Shown here: in pieces, positions 1 through 8,322 of the stretch
How the letters are laid out: every line of letters starts with the position of its first letter
Position numbering within the stretch: position 1 is the first letter of the stretch
Source: Shouchella tritolerans
GTDB lineage: Bacteria; Bacillota; Bacilli; Bacillales; Bacillaceae_D
Assembly: GCF_025770735.1 (NCBI RefSeq)
Contig: NZ_JAODPB010000002.1
Location: forward strand, 248,001-312,000
Reading direction: 5' to 3'
Length of the DNA: 64,000 bases
Program-made: the position numbers and the translations under genes
The notes under the pieces: generated by a model
Told to the model about the DNA's origin: nothing
The model's database searches: none
What the model saw: only the letters and a program-made list of their open reading frames with translations

Positions 1-264
1 TTTGATATTCCCAATCCAGATGAGATCGTTTTTCTTAGCTGGTTTCAGGGCGGCGAAGTGTTCCGGAGCGGCTGTACGTACACGAGAGGTAACGGTAAAA
101 TCTTTTATTTTCGTCCAGGGCATGAAACATATCCAACGTTTAAAAATCAACATGTCCAGCGGGTCATTCAAAATGCCGTTCGCTGGGCAGCACCGACGAA
201 ACGGGCATATCCTGCTTACGGGAACGCCAAGCCCCTTGAGCCAGTCCCAGGAGGAAGCAAATGA
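1..264 (+). CDS. ThuA-like domain protein, 3' end only
   Basis: The first 87 codons are the C-terminal part of a gene that starts outside the window. The reading frame contains FYFRPGHETYP followed by QNAVRWA, which is the ending typical of ThuA (trehalose-utilisation) domain proteins, a class I glutamine-amidotransferase-like fold often found beside sugar oxidoreductases. The stop codon overlaps the start of the next gene in an ATGA arrangement, so the two are probably translationally coupled in one sugar or inositol-type catabolic operon. The substrate cannot be read from this fragment. The family call is fairly secure, the function is not. Confidence 0.7.
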   Translation, partial: FDIPNPDEIVFLSWFQGGEVFRSGCTYTRGNGKIFYFRPGHETYPTFKNQHVQRVIQNAVRWAAPTKRAYPAYGNAKPLEPVPGGSK

Positions 265-1277
265 TACAATTAAAACTAGGATTTATCGGCGTCGGCGGTA
301 TTGCATCAGGCAGGCATATCCCAGCATTTTCGAAAATTGAGGGAGTGGAACTTGCTGGCGTTTATGATGTAAATGAGAGCAGAGCGAAAGAAGTTGCCGC
401 CAAATTTGCGATTCCTTTTGTCGCAAAAGAGGCAGCGGAGCTGTTCAAACATGTTGATGCTGTTATTATTTGTACGCCTAACAAATTCCACCATGAGATA
501 TCCGTTGCTGCCCTTGAGGCAGGTGTCCATGTGTTTTGCGAAAAACCGATGGCCATTACGGATGCAGCGTGTGAGGACATGGTCAACGCAGCCGAGAAAG
601 CGAAGCGTGTATTGCAAATCGGTTACCATTACCGTTTTAAAAAGGAATCTCAAGCCGCCAAACGCCTCATTGCCTCTGGTGGGATCGGCGACCCTCTAGT
701 CGTGCGTGTTGAAGCGATGCGACGGAGAAAAGTACCTGGATGGGGCGTGTTCACCAATAGATCCCTTCAAGGAGGCGGGTGTCTAATGGATTACGGTTGC
801 CATTTGTTAGATTTAGCACTTTGGCTCCTTGACTTCCCAGAAATAGAAAGTGTTCATGGGCAAACGTACGAAATGGTCAGCCGCGATCCAGACCAGGTCA
901 ATCAATGGGGATTGTACGATGCGACCACCATTGACGTCGAAGACCACGCCACTGCTTATATTAAGTTTAAAAATGGAGCGACGATGCTATTTGAAACGTC
1001 GTGGGCCGCCAATGTTCCTGAAGACAAAGAAACGTTAAGCATCTCTGGCACGCAAGGAGGCGTAAACGTGTTTCCTTATGCAGTCAACCATGCTTCTCAA
1101 GGAATGATGACGACTACTGTAGCGGACTGGATTTCTGGAGAAAGCGATGAAGGGCTAGCGCAAGCACGGCATTTTGTCGCTGCCTGCACGAGTGGAACGG
1201 AACTTATCGTGAAACCGAGTGAAGCGCGCCTCGTTTCGAGCATCATCGAACAAATTTATGAACAGAGTAGTAAATAG
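261..1277 (+). CDS. Gfo/Idh/MocA family NAD(P)-dependent oxidoreductase
   Basis: This 338-residue protein has an N-terminal Rossmann fold with a GVGGIASGRHIP nucleotide-binding turn (residues about 10-21) and the family hallmark CEKPMA near residue 95, where the lysine is catalytic. The C-terminal half is the expected alpha/beta substrate domain, with LMDYGCHLLDLALWLLD carrying the catalytic-region histidine. Family members oxidise or reduce cyclic polyols and sugars. It overlaps the ThuA-like gene by four bases (ATGA), a pairing common in carbohydrate operons, so a sugar or polyol derivative is the likely substrate. The exact substrate is unknown. A terminator-like hairpin follows at 1345-1388. 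Confidence 0.88.
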   Translation: MIQLKLGFIGVGGIASGRHIPAFSKIEGVELAGVYDVNESRAKEVAAKFAIPFVAKEAAELFKHVDAVIICTPNKFHHEISVAALEAGVHVFCEKPMAITDAACEDMVNAAEKAKRVLQIGYHYRFKKESQAAKRLIASGGIGDPLVVRVEAMRRRKVPGWGVFTNRSLQGGGCLMDYGCHLLDLALWLLDFPEIESVHGQTYEMVSRDPDQVNQWGLYDATTIDVEDHATAYIKFKNGATMLFETSWAANVPEDKETLSISGTQGGVNVFPYAVNHASQGMMTTTVADWISGESDEGLAQARHFVAACTSGTELIVKPSEARLVSSIIEQIYEQSSK

Positions 1278-1344
1278 AACAGAGCTTCGATCATTGGCGA
1301 TGGCTCATTCTGATTGATCGAAAACCGGCCCCAACATTCTGAAG

Positions 1345-1388
1345 TCTCCTTTTCCCACCCTAGGGTGCAGGGAAGGGGATTTCTTTTA
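1345..1388 (+). terminator. Probable rho-independent terminator after the oxidoreductase gene
   Basis: CTCCTTTTCCC (from 1346) can pair with GGGAAGGGGA (from 1369) using two G-U pairs, and the stem is followed by a T-rich tract. It sits about 70 bases after the stop of the Gfo/Idh gene. Confidence 0.5.
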
Positions 1389-1444
1389 GCTTTACGGAGA
1401 TGCCTCTTTTTGTGGTAATCTAAAGCAAAAAAGGGGGGGAAACG

Positions 1445-2497
1445 GTGGAGCTGGGCAGCACCATGTTCACATTTTTGCAAGAGCAAATTGACAAAGAACG
1501 GATTCCCGGAGCCGTCATCAGTGTGATTCATCGAAACCGCCTGCTTTTTCGGGGTGCGATCGGCTATCGCCAATTATGGCCAGACAGGCAGCCGATGACT
1601 GTCGATACTGTTTTTGATTTAGCTTCTTTAACGAAAGTTGTTTGTACGTTGCCGCTCATTTTACAGTTATGGCAAAGTAGGCGCCTCTCCCTTCATATGC
1701 CCGTAGCAGACGTGCTCCCTTCTTTCGGCGCTAATGGGAAAGAATCTGTAACGCTTTTCCAGTTGCTCACCCATTCAGCAGGGCTTCCTGCCAGCGTTCC
1801 CTTTTATAAAGAGGGGCTTAATAAAAACGAAACGATTGCCCGTGTTTGTCAACTAGCACCGACATACACACCTGGAAGCCGTGTTGTTTATAGCGATGTG
1901 GGGTTTATTGCCCTTGGAGCAATCATTGAACAAGTAACAGGGAAGAAGTTGCAACAAGTTGCAAGCGAATGGATATACTCACCTCTTGGCATGCAGGAAA
2001 CACAGTTTTGCCCGAGATTTCCTGCTACTCGTTACGCAGCAACGGAATGGGATAATTGGTTAGGGCGTCACAAATGCGGTGAAGTCCATGACGAGAATGC
2101 TTTTGCCATGGGGGGTGTCAGTGGCCATGCAGGGCTTTTTTCGACAGTGAGTGACCTTGAAAAATTTGCTTACGACATGCAGGCAGCAACCCCTTTGCTA
2201 ATTGACCCAAACATTCTCTACTATGCACGGCAAAATTTTAGCGCTGGTATGGAAGAACCGCGGGGACTCGGCTGGATCGTAAAAGGGACACAGACCAACT
2301 CGTCTTGCGGCCGTTTTTTTTCCTCGTTTTCCTATGGCCATCTTGGCTTTACCGGCACAAGTATGTGGTTTGACCCTGTTGCTGAACTTGCCGTCATCTT
2401 TTTAACGAACCGTGTCCATTTAGGAAGAGACAATCACGCGATTCGTCGCATTCGCCCTGCGCTCCATGACTTAATCTATCAATGCCTCTTTTTTTAA
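1445..2497 (+). CDS. Serine hydrolase, beta-lactamase / DD-peptidase (class C-like, family S12)
   Basis: The 350-residue protein carries the S-x-x-K nucleophile motif in DLASLTKVV (about residue 60), a Y-S-D at about residue 142 in the position of the Y-x-N motif, and a late GHLGFTGTS segment standing in for the K/H-T-G triad. This is the layout of class C beta-lactamase-like esterases and peptidases. No signal peptide is evident, so it may be cytoplasmic. The start is a GTG preceded by a G-rich ribosome site (AAAAAGGGGGG); an in-frame ATG seven codons in is the alternative. Real substrates of this family range from cell-wall peptides to esters, so function stays open. Confidence 0.85.
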   Translation: MELGSTMFTFLQEQIDKERIPGAVISVIHRNRLLFRGAIGYRQLWPDRQPMTVDTVFDLASLTKVVCTLPLILQLWQSRRLSLHMPVADVLPSFGANGKESVTLFQLLTHSAGLPASVPFYKEGLNKNETIARVCQLAPTYTPGSRVVYSDVGFIALGAIIEQVTGKKLQQVASEWIYSPLGMQETQFCPRFPATRYAATEWDNWLGRHKCGEVHDENAFAMGGVSGHAGLFSTVSDLEKFAYDMQAATPLLIDPNILYYARQNFSAGMEEPRGLGWIVKGTQTNSSCGRFFSSFSYGHLGFTGTSMWFDPVAELAVIFLTNRVHLGRDNHAIRRIRPALHDLIYQCLFF

Positions 2498-2562
2498 AAA
2501 TGCGTTTAAAACGGCTTAGTAATGGCTATCCTAACAAAAACGTTGGGAAAAGGAGCGGTTAC

Positions 2563-2718
2563 ATGCGGACTAGTAGCAACTATCCTGTGCCGTTTGACAT
2601 GCAATGGGAAAAAGAGGTTCCTACCCCAATAGGGGCCTGGGATCTGGTGAAACCTTTAGAAACAGGAATCGAGCAACATTACTTACCAATTTATAAAAAA
2701 CAGCAAAATCGCAATTAA
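2563..2718 (+). CDS. Small hypothetical protein (51 aa)
   Basis: The frame is open from 2482, but the ATG at 2563 is chosen because AAAAGGAGCGG precedes it at proper spacing, while the upstream start overlaps the serine hydrolase. The peptide begins MRTSSNYPVPFDMQW, has no membrane segment, and is rich in P, W and charged residues. I do not recognise a family. It ends four bases before the -35 box of the hisS promoter. A real gene is likely from the ribosome site and position but not proven. Confidence 0.5.
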   Translation: MRTSSNYPVPFDMQWEKEVPTPIGAWDLVKPLETGIEQHYLPIYKKQQNRN

Positions 2719-2721
2719 CGG

Positions 2722-2750
2722 TTGACACCGCTCTGTGTAATTCGTATAGT
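2722..2750 (+). promoter_or_regulatory. Sigma-A promoter for the hisS-aspS leader
   Basis: TTGACA at 2722-2727 and TATAGT at 2745-2750 are separated by 17 bases. The promoter starts four bases after the stop of the small ORF, and transcription would begin near 2757, giving a leader of about 365 bases that contains the T-box. Confidence 0.8.
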
Positions 2751-2795
2751 TATAAACATCTTAGAGTTATTGTTGAAGCCTATAAGGGCACAAAA

Positions 2796-2824
2796 AGACG
2801 GCAACAAGCGACTGCCGTTTTGCT
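2796..2824 (+). other. Hairpin in the early hisS leader
   Basis: ACGGCA and TGCCGT pair around a nine-base loop, flanked by A-rich and T-rich runs, within the first 70 bases of the predicted transcript and upstream of the T-box core. It may be a weak terminator or an extra leader element; nothing here decides which. Confidence 0.4.
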
Positions 2825-2870
2825 AAAATCACAATTAAAAAAAGGTTTAAAACCAATGATAAGGCATAGT

Positions 2871-3100
2871 AGTTAACGGCAATAGATGCAAAGAGAGGGC
2901 CGCCTAGGCTGAAAGCGGCCTCTTCTACCGTAACGAATGAACACCTTTGAGGATCCTTTCTGAACAACCACTGGTTTAGTAGGAAAGGGCGTAGCTGGCG
3001 TTAACAGACAAAAGTGGGGGCTTGATGCCTCAATTTGGGTGGTACCACGGGATATGCTCCCGTCCCAGATGATCCGATCATCTGGGACGGGAGTTTTTTT
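2871..3100 (+). promoter_or_regulatory. T-box riboswitch with terminator, controlling hisS-aspS
   Basis: The conserved T-box core GGGTGGTACCACGG lies at 3037-3050 and is followed at 3057-3093 by a long near-perfect terminator stem (CTCCCGTCCCAGATGATC and its complement) with seven Ts. A GGCTGAAAG element of stem I is visible upstream, and GTTAACG (2872-2878) pairs with CGTTAAC (2999-3005). A CAC triplet at 2942-2944, in the context GAACACCTTTGAG, is the likely histidine specifier. T-boxes bind uncharged tRNA to stop the terminator forming, so the operon should rise when charged tRNA-His is scarce. The specifier assignment is inference. Confidence 0.88.
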
Positions 3101-3121
3101 ATGGAAAAGGAGAGATGAGAT

Positions 3122-4402
3122 ATGTCGATTCAGCTGCCACGGGGGACGCAAGATATTTTGCCGGATGATGCGGCAATTTGGCAGTACATTGAACAAGTTG
3201 CTAAGGAAACATGCGAAACATACCATTATCAAGAAATCCGTACACCGATTTTTGAACATACCGAAGTTTTTTCACGGGGTGTAGGCGACACGACCGATAT
3301 CGTCCAAAAAGAAATGTATACCTTTTCGGACCGGGGCGGCCGCAGCTTAACACTAAGGCCTGAGGGAACGGCGGCAGTCGTTCGTTCTTATGTCAACCAT
3401 AAACTGTATGGATCTGCAGCACAACCAACGAAGCTGTACTACACGGGACCAATGTTTCGTTATGAGCGTCCACAAGCAGGGCGTATGCGCCAGTTTGTCC
3501 AATTTGGCGTAGAGGCGCTTGGCAGCGCTAGCCCGCAACTAGATGCTGAAGTGCTCGCATTGCTCATCGCCATCTGCAAAAAACTTGGCCTCGTCAACTT
3601 AAAACTGGTCATCAATTCACTTGGCGATTGGGAAAGCCGCAAGGCACATCGGGAAGCATTAATTGCTCACTTTAAGCCATCAATTGATGAATTTTGTAGC
3701 GATTGCCAAATGCGCCTAGAAAAAAATCCATTGCGTATTCTCGACTGCAAAAAGGATAGAGAGCATCCGCTTATGGCAACAGCACCGTCCATTTTAGATT
3801 ATCTAAATGAAGAGTCACGTGCTTATTTTCAGTCGCTTAAGGAAACGCTCGACTTGCTGAACATTCCTTATGTTGTGGATCCAACGCTTGTGCGTGGGTT
3901 GGATTATTACAACCATACCGCATTTGAATTGCTTAGTACGGCTCCAGGATTCGGAGCAATTACAACGCTGTGCGGAGGCGGTCGTTACAATGGCCTTGTC
4001 CAGGAATTTGGCGGCCCAGAGACGCCAGGCATCGGATTTGCCTTCAGCATCGAACGCTTTATATTAGCGATGAAAGCGGAGAATGTCGACTTGCCAGTTC
4101 CGCAAAGCCTTGATGCGTATTTAGTTACCTTGGGCGATGAAGCAAACCGCTTTGGGCCGCAACTGTTGCAACGTTTGCGCGATGCAGGCATTCGTGCCGA
4201 TAAAGACTACTTAGGCAAAAAAATGAAAGCACAGCTTAAAGCGGCTGACCGTTATCAAGCGTCTTATACAATTATTATTGGCGAAGACGAAATCGCGAAG
4301 CAACAAGCGCTGGTTAAACAAATGGCAACTGGAGAACAAACGGTAGTCGCCATTAGCGATTTGACATCATATTTACAAGAACAGATACGAGGAGGAAACT
4401 AG
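3122..4402 (+). CDS. hisS: Histidine--tRNA ligase
   Basis: HisRS is a dimeric cytoplasmic class II synthetase that attaches histidine to tRNA-His. The 426-residue length is normal. Visible motifs include LPRGTQDILP at the N-terminus, motif 2 with MFRYERPQ, the histidine-binding LVRGLDYYNHTAFEL near residue 258, and GGGRYNGL near 284, followed by motif 3 and a C-terminal anticodon-binding domain. The ATG is preceded by AAAAGGAGAGATG. It follows a T-box leader and is separated from aspS by only three bases, so the two synthetases form one operon as in other bacilli. Confidence 0.98.
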   Translation: MSIQLPRGTQDILPDDAAIWQYIEQVAKETCETYHYQEIRTPIFEHTEVFSRGVGDTTDIVQKEMYTFSDRGGRSLTLRPEGTAAVVRSYVNHKLYGSAAQPTKLYYTGPMFRYERPQAGRMRQFVQFGVEALGSASPQLDAEVLALLIAICKKLGLVNLKLVINSLGDWESRKAHREALIAHFKPSIDEFCSDCQMRLEKNPLRILDCKKDREHPLMATAPSILDYLNEESRAYFQSLKETLDLLNIPYVVDPTLVRGLDYYNHTAFELLSTAPGFGAITTLCGGGRYNGLVQEFGGPETPGIGFAFSIERFILAMKAENVDLPVPQSLDAYLVTLGDEANRFGPQLLQRLRDAGIRADKDYLGKKMKAQLKAADRYQASYTIIIGEDEIAKQQALVKQMATGEQTVVAISDLTSYLQEQIRGGN

Positions 4403-4405
4403 GAG

Positions 4406-6175
4406 ATGAAACGTACACATCATTGTGGCCAACTTGACAAAACACTCGCAGGCCAACAGGTACAACTAAAAGGGTGGGTGCAGCGGCGGCGTGATTTAGG
4501 CCAGGTGATTTTTTTAGATCTTCGTGATCGCTCTGGTATCGTCCAAGTTGTGTGCAGTCCGGAAGTCAGTGAAGAAGCGCTGAAAGCAGCTGACCGTGTC
4601 CGCAATGAGTACCTTGTTGCCGTTTCAGGCACTGTGGTGGAACGGAATGAACAGGCAGTTAATGACAAGCTGGCGACTGGCGCTATCGAAGTTCACGTTC
4701 GTGAACTCGAAATCATGAATGTCTCGAAATCTTTGCCATTCCAAATTGAGGCAGACACGGATGCGGCTGAAGATGTCCGCTTGAAATACCGCTATTTGGA
4801 TTTGCGTCGCCCTGATATGCAAGAAGCGTTCGCGATGCGTCACAAAATCATGAAAAGCGTTCGTGATTTTCTTGATGCAGATGGCTATTTGGAGATTGAG
4901 ACGCCGATGCTAACAAAAAGCACGCCGGAAGGAGCGCGCGATTATTTGGTGCCGAGCCGCGTCCATCATGGCCAGTTTTATGCGCTGCCACAATCGCCGC
5001 AAATTTTCAAGCAACTGTTGATGGTGTCTGGTTTTGAAAAGTACTTCCAAATTGTCCGCTGTTTCCGTGATGAGGATTTGCGGGCAGACAGGCAGCCTGA
5101 ATTTACACAAATCGATATTGAAACAAGCTTTCTTGATACAGAGGATATCTTGGCGATGGCTGAAGCCATGATGCAAAAATTGCTGAAAGAAACACACGGG
5201 ATTGAACTAGAGCGGCCATTCCCGCGGATGACGTACGATGAAGCGATGAACCGCTACGGTTCTGACAAGCCTGACACTCGTTTTGGCATGGAACTTATCG
5301 AACTCTCTGACGTGCTCAAAGACACGGAGTTCAAAGTGTTTAAAGGCGCGTTAGAAGCAGGCGGCATTATTAAAGGCCTTACACTAAAGGGCGGGGCCGA
5401 TAAGCTTTCACGAAAAGACATTGATGCGCTAGCTGATTTTGTCAAGCCTTATGGGGCCAAAGGGTTGGCTTGGCTCAAAGTCGATGCCGAAGGGATAAAG
5501 GGACCGATTGCCAAATTCTTTAATGAAGCGCAAACAGCTGCATTGCTTGCGGCAATGGACGCTGAAGCAGGCGATTTGCTCTTTTTCGGAGCGGATAAAA
5601 AGCAAGTTGTGTTTCATGCACTGGGCGCACTGCGCTTAAAGTTTGGAAAGGAGTTTCAGCTAATTGACGAAAACGCGTTCCACTTCCTCTGGGTAACCGA
5701 TTTTCCACTTGTCGAATATGACGAACAAGCAAAACGGTTTGTCGCGCTCCATCATCCGTTTACACGCCCGAAAGCGGAAGATTTGGACCTTATGGAAACC
5801 CACCCAGAGCAAGTGCGTGCTGAAGCATACGACCTTGTCTTAAACGGCTTTGAGCTTGGCGGCGGCTCCCAGCGCATCTATGAACGGGAACTACAAGAAA
5901 AAATGTTCAAGCTCCTTGGTTTTAGTTCAGAAGCGGCTAAAGAAGAGTTTGGCTTTTTGCTTGAAGCTTTTGATTATGGAACGCCTCCACATGGCGGTAT
6001 TGCCCTAGGTCTTGACCGAATCGTCATGCTCCTTGCCCGCAAAAGCAATTTACGTGAGGTGATTGCTTTTCCAAAAACGGCAAGCGCTAGCGACCTTCTA
6101 ACTGAAGCGCCAAACAAAGTAAGCGTCGAACAGCTGATTGATTTAAACTTGTCCATTATTAGCAAGCGCAGTTGA
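4406..6175 (+). CDS. aspS: Aspartate--tRNA ligase
   Basis: AspRS charges tRNA-Asp. The 589-residue protein has the N-terminal OB-fold anticodon-binding domain ([20 protein letters not shown], here residues about 22-42), class II motif 2 in [21 protein letters not shown], the bacterial insertion (GAD) domain in the middle, and motif 3 in [13 protein letters not shown] near residue 530. This is the bacterial type, which in bacilli that also have AsnRS is normally tRNA-Asp specific. It is cotranscribed with hisS, with a GAGGAAACTAGGAG ribosome site. Its TGA stop sits inside the -35 box of the next promoter. Confidence 0.98.
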   Translation: MKRTHHCGQLDKTLAGQQVQLKGWVQRRRDLGQVIFLDLRDRSGIVQVVCSPEVSEEALKAADRVRNEYLVAVSGTVVERNEQAVNDKLATGAIEVHVRELEIMNVSKSLPFQIEADTDAAEDVRLKYRYLDLRRPDMQEAFAMRHKIMKSVRDFLDADGYLEIETPMLTKSTPEGARDYLVPSRVHHGQFYALPQSPQIFKQLLMVSGFEKYFQIVRCFRDEDLRADRQPEFTQIDIETSFLDTEDILAMAEAMMQKLLKETHGIELERPFPRMTYDEAMNRYGSDKPDTRFGMELIELSDVLKDTEFKVFKGALEAGGIIKGLTLKGGADKLSRKDIDALADFVKPYGAKGLAWLKVDAEGIKGPIAKFFNEAQTAALLAAMDAEAGDLLFFGADKKQVVFHALGALRLKFGKEFQLIDENAFHFLWVTDFPLVEYDEQAKRFVALHHPFTRPKAEDLDLMETHPEQVRAEAYDLVLNGFELGGGSQRIYERELQEKMFKLLGFSSEAAKEEFGFLLEAFDYGTPPHGGIALGLDRIVMLLARKSNLREVIAFPKTASASDLLTEAPNKVSVEQLIDLNLSIISKRS

Positions 6176-6200
6176 CAAATACGTTGACGCTGCTTATAAT
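6172..6200 (+). promoter_or_regulatory. Consensus sigma-A promoter overlapping the aspS stop codon
   Basis: TTGACA (6172-6177) and TATAAT (6195-6200) match the consensus exactly with a 17-base spacer. The aspS stop TGA lies within the -35 hexamer at 6173-6175. Transcription should start near 6207 and read through the SAM-I riboswitch. Confidence 0.85.
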
Positions 6201-6223
6201 GTGCCTAATATAAAAATGAATAA

Positions 6224-6374
6224 GAACTTATCAAGAGTGGCGGAGGGACCTGACCCAATGAAGCCCGGCAACCAGTTTATTTGTAAACCACGGTGCTACA
6301 TTCAGCAGAGCAGATTTTGTTCTGAAAGATAAGTGAGGCGAACCCCTTTTCTTATCTGAAAAGGGGTTTTTTCA
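6224..6374 (+). promoter_or_regulatory. SAM-I (S-box) riboswitch with terminator, upstream of hom
   Basis: The conserved cores AGAGTGGCGGAGGGA and GATGAAGCCCGGCAACC-like sequence (here AATGAAGCCCGGCAACCAG) are present, and CTTATC (6227-6232) pairs with GATAAG (6328-6333) as P1. The expression platform is a strong stem, AACCCCTTTT at 6341-6350 with AAAAGGGGTT at 6359-6368, then a T run. SAM binding should favour termination, so the downstream homoserine dehydrogenase is off when SAM is plentiful. The terminator loop repeats the CTTATC of P1, which could help the switch between alternative pairings. Confidence 0.95.
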
Positions 6375-6385
6375 ATGGAGAAAGG

Positions 6386-7594
6386 GTGAAGACGGTGAAA
6401 ATAGGCATTATTGGATTTGGGACAGTAGGGACGGGCATCTACGAGCGCATCATAAGTACACGGAAAGCTCTCCAACAAATGGCAAGTGATCGCATTGAAC
6501 TTGTCTCCATTTTAGTTAAAGATCAGTCTAAGCAAAGACAAAGCGAAGGAGCCAAACTCGTTACGTCATCATGGGATCTCTTCCGGGAGGCTGCTACATA
6601 TGATGTTGTGTTTGAAGTGACAAATTGTGTCGAGCCGGCCAGGACGTATACGGAAAGCTTGCTAGCAGAAGGCGTATCTGTAGTGACAGCCAATAAAAAA
6701 CTTGTCGCCTTACACGGTAAAGAACTAGAGGCGATCGCCCTCTCATCTGGTGCCTACTACGGCTATGACGCTGCTGTTTGTGGAGCGATCCCGATTGTAA
6801 ATGTGCTGCAAAGCGTATTGGCGACAACGGCGATTGATGGGGTATCAGGCATTTTAAACGGCACAACGAACTTTATACTCACTGAAATGGACGGTGGCAA
6901 AACCTATCAACAAGCTCTAGATGAAGCGAAGCGGCTTGGCTATGCAGAAACAGACCCGACTTCTGATGTAGAAGGCCATGACGCCCTTTATAAGTTGACC
7001 TTGCTGGCGCGTCTTTGTTTTGGGCAATGGGTAGACATATCGGCATTTGAATGCCAAGGAATTGTCGGGATTGAACCATGGCATGTACGGGTGGCAAAAG
7101 AAAACCATTTTGCCTTAAAGCTTGTTGGCACATCTTTTTTACAGAAAGACGGCAGCATAACTGGGACTGTGAAGCCAGCTTTTGTGGAGGAAACGCATGT
7201 ATTAGCGAGCATAAACGGTGTGGACAATGGCGTTCTGTTACAAGGCAAAGACATTCAGCAACTGTTTTTTGCTGGCCCAGGAGCAGGGCAAGAGGCAACA
7301 GCCAATAGCGCTGTCGAAGACTTTATTCTACATGAGAAAGGCAAGCGTTTGCGTAGGGCCGTCCTTTCCCAGCCTGCATCTAACGTGCCTCAGCTGCAAA
7401 AGCAGCTTTGGTTTGTACCTACTGGGGCAGACCTCAGTGAAGTTTCCAGCAATATTCATGTGTGGCAACGCCGCCGCGAAAAAGAGGGCGATGTCCTTTT
7501 AATGACGGCGCCGCATTTGGAAGTTCCTTACCAGTCGTATCAAGTAATCGGTGCGGAGCATGTATTTAAACAGGAACAGGCACACGCTTTATGA
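6386..7594 (+). CDS. hom: Homoserine dehydrogenase, SAM-riboswitch controlled
   Basis: The enzyme reduces aspartate semialdehyde to homoserine with NAD(P)H, the branch point to methionine and threonine. Seen in the 402-residue sequence are GIIGFGTVGTG at the N-terminus, VVTANKKLVALHG, the catalytic-domain signature GILNGTTNFILTEM near residue 155, and DVEGHDALYKL with the expected active-site lysine. After GPGAGQEATANSAVEDFI (about residue 300) the tail is short and does not look like a standard ACT domain, so feedback inhibition by threonine may be weak or absent. No thrB or thrC follows. The start is GTG at 6386; a second in-frame GTG at 6395 is possible. The SAM-I leader implies dedication to methionine synthesis, which is inference. 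Confidence 0.92.
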   Translation: MKTVKIGIIGFGTVGTGIYERIISTRKALQQMASDRIELVSILVKDQSKQRQSEGAKLVTSSWDLFREAATYDVVFEVTNCVEPARTYTESLLAEGVSVVTANKKLVALHGKELEAIALSSGAYYGYDAAVCGAIPIVNVLQSVLATTAIDGVSGILNGTTNFILTEMDGGKTYQQALDEAKRLGYAETDPTSDVEGHDALYKLTLLARLCFGQWVDISAFECQGIVGIEPWHVRVAKENHFALKLVGTSFLQKDGSITGTVKPAFVEETHVLASINGVDNGVLLQGKDIQQLFFAGPGAGQEATANSAVEDFILHEKGKRLRRAVLSQPASNVPQLQKQLWFVPTGADLSEVSSNIHVWQRRREKEGDVLLMTAPHLEVPYQSYQVIGAEHVFKQEQAHAL

Positions 7595-7894
7595 GCGGAA
7601 TTTTGTTTCAGGCACAAGCTTTTTGAAAGCTTTAATAAAGGATTCGGGATTTTGCTTAATTTTATAAGTAACAACGCCTTGGCTTGTATGCAAATAAAGA
7701 AAACCAAGCTGGCTTTCTCCACTCGGCAGCCTGTAGGAAATGTCGAAAACAGAACCAATAGGGAACGAAGCGTTTTCTGTTTCAATCCGATCGGGATAAA
7801 GAGCTAAGTCAAACGACGTTTCGATAATCTGTTTTTTAAGTAGACCAATTTCCTGGCGAACTTCGATACAGCGGTGCGTTGCCAGCTTTGACAT
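7589..7894 (-). CDS. Conserved hypothetical protein (101 aa)
   Basis: This minus-strand gene runs convergently into hom and shares six bases with its 3' end. Its ATG follows a strong site, AAAGGAGGGATC. The protein is soluble, with no membrane segment or signal peptide; an N-terminal helix with LLKKQIIETSFD is followed by an alternating beta-rich stretch (YPDRIETENASFPIGSVFDISY) that resembles a small PH-like or YdaS-like beta barrel, but I cannot name a family. Function unknown. Confidence 0.7.
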   Translation of the reverse strand: MSKLATHRCIEVRQEIGLLKKQIIETSFDLALYPDRIETENASFPIGSVFDISYRLPSGESQLGFLYLHTSQGVVTYKIKQNPESFIKAFKKLVPETKFRS

Positions 7895-8065
7895 GGGCGA
7901 TCCCTCCTTTGGTTAAACAGCTAAATAGTATGTCTAATTTTGCCCAGTAAAGGAGGGCAAGCAAAAAGACAACGTATAATTACCATAGCACATCTAACAA
8001 GAATTCTCGAATCTCACAATCACTGAAAAAGCCGTAGGAAAAACGTTTTAATTTTCCGTGAATAC

Positions 8066-8094
8066 TTGAGAAGCGTTTAAAAAAAGAGTATAAT
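8066..8094 (+). promoter_or_regulatory. Sigma-A promoter of the 6S RNA gene
   Basis: TTGAGA (8066-8071) and TATAAT (8089-8094) are 17 bases apart, placing the transcription start at about 8101, which is where the 6S closing stem begins. Confidence 0.8.
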
Positions 8095-8100
8095 GGCTAT

Positions 8101-8289
8101 ACAAACATTATCCTGAGATGTTCGTAAGAATTGTTTACTTTGAGCCAACACCTTAAAAAAGGGAGCTTGCCGTTATTTGCTCGCTTACATGCCCCGCAAG
8201 CTGGGGACGTAAAAAGGCCAATACGAAGCACCCACCTGCCTTGCAGGTTCAAAGCACCAAATTCTTACGGCATAGTCGGGATAATTTGT
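8101..8289 (+). ncRNA. ssrS: 6S RNA (6S-1 / bsrA type)
   Basis: 6S RNA mimics an open promoter and sequesters sigma-A RNA polymerase in stationary phase. The 189-base length is normal. The 5' half has CCTGAGATGTTCGTAAGAATT and the 3' half has AATTCTTACGGCATAGTCGGGAT, which pair as the closing stem; ACAAA plus TTATCC at the 5' end pairs with GGATAATTTGT at the 3' end. A 6S gene in the aspS-tcdA neighbourhood is the arrangement known for B. subtilis 6S-1. A promoter precedes it and a terminator follows at 8297-8322. Small ORFs across it are by-chance frames. Confidence 0.9.
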
Positions 8290-8296
8290 GACGATG

Positions 8297-8322
8297 AAGC
8301 ACCCTCTGGTGGGTGCTTTTTT
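8297..8322 (+). terminator. Terminator of the 6S RNA transcript
   Basis: AAGCACCC (8297-8304) pairs with GGGTGCTT (8311-8318) around a six-base loop, followed by a run of Ts. It lies eight bases after the mature 6S 3' end. Confidence 0.85.

Noticed and set aside
2873-3259. 128-codon minus-strand frame over the hisS leader
   Set aside because: It is antisense to the T-box and the hisS start.
6386-7594. Frameshift as the reason for the odd hom C-terminus
   Set aside because: The frame is open to a clean stop and the tail has normal codon use, so divergence is more likely than a frameshift.
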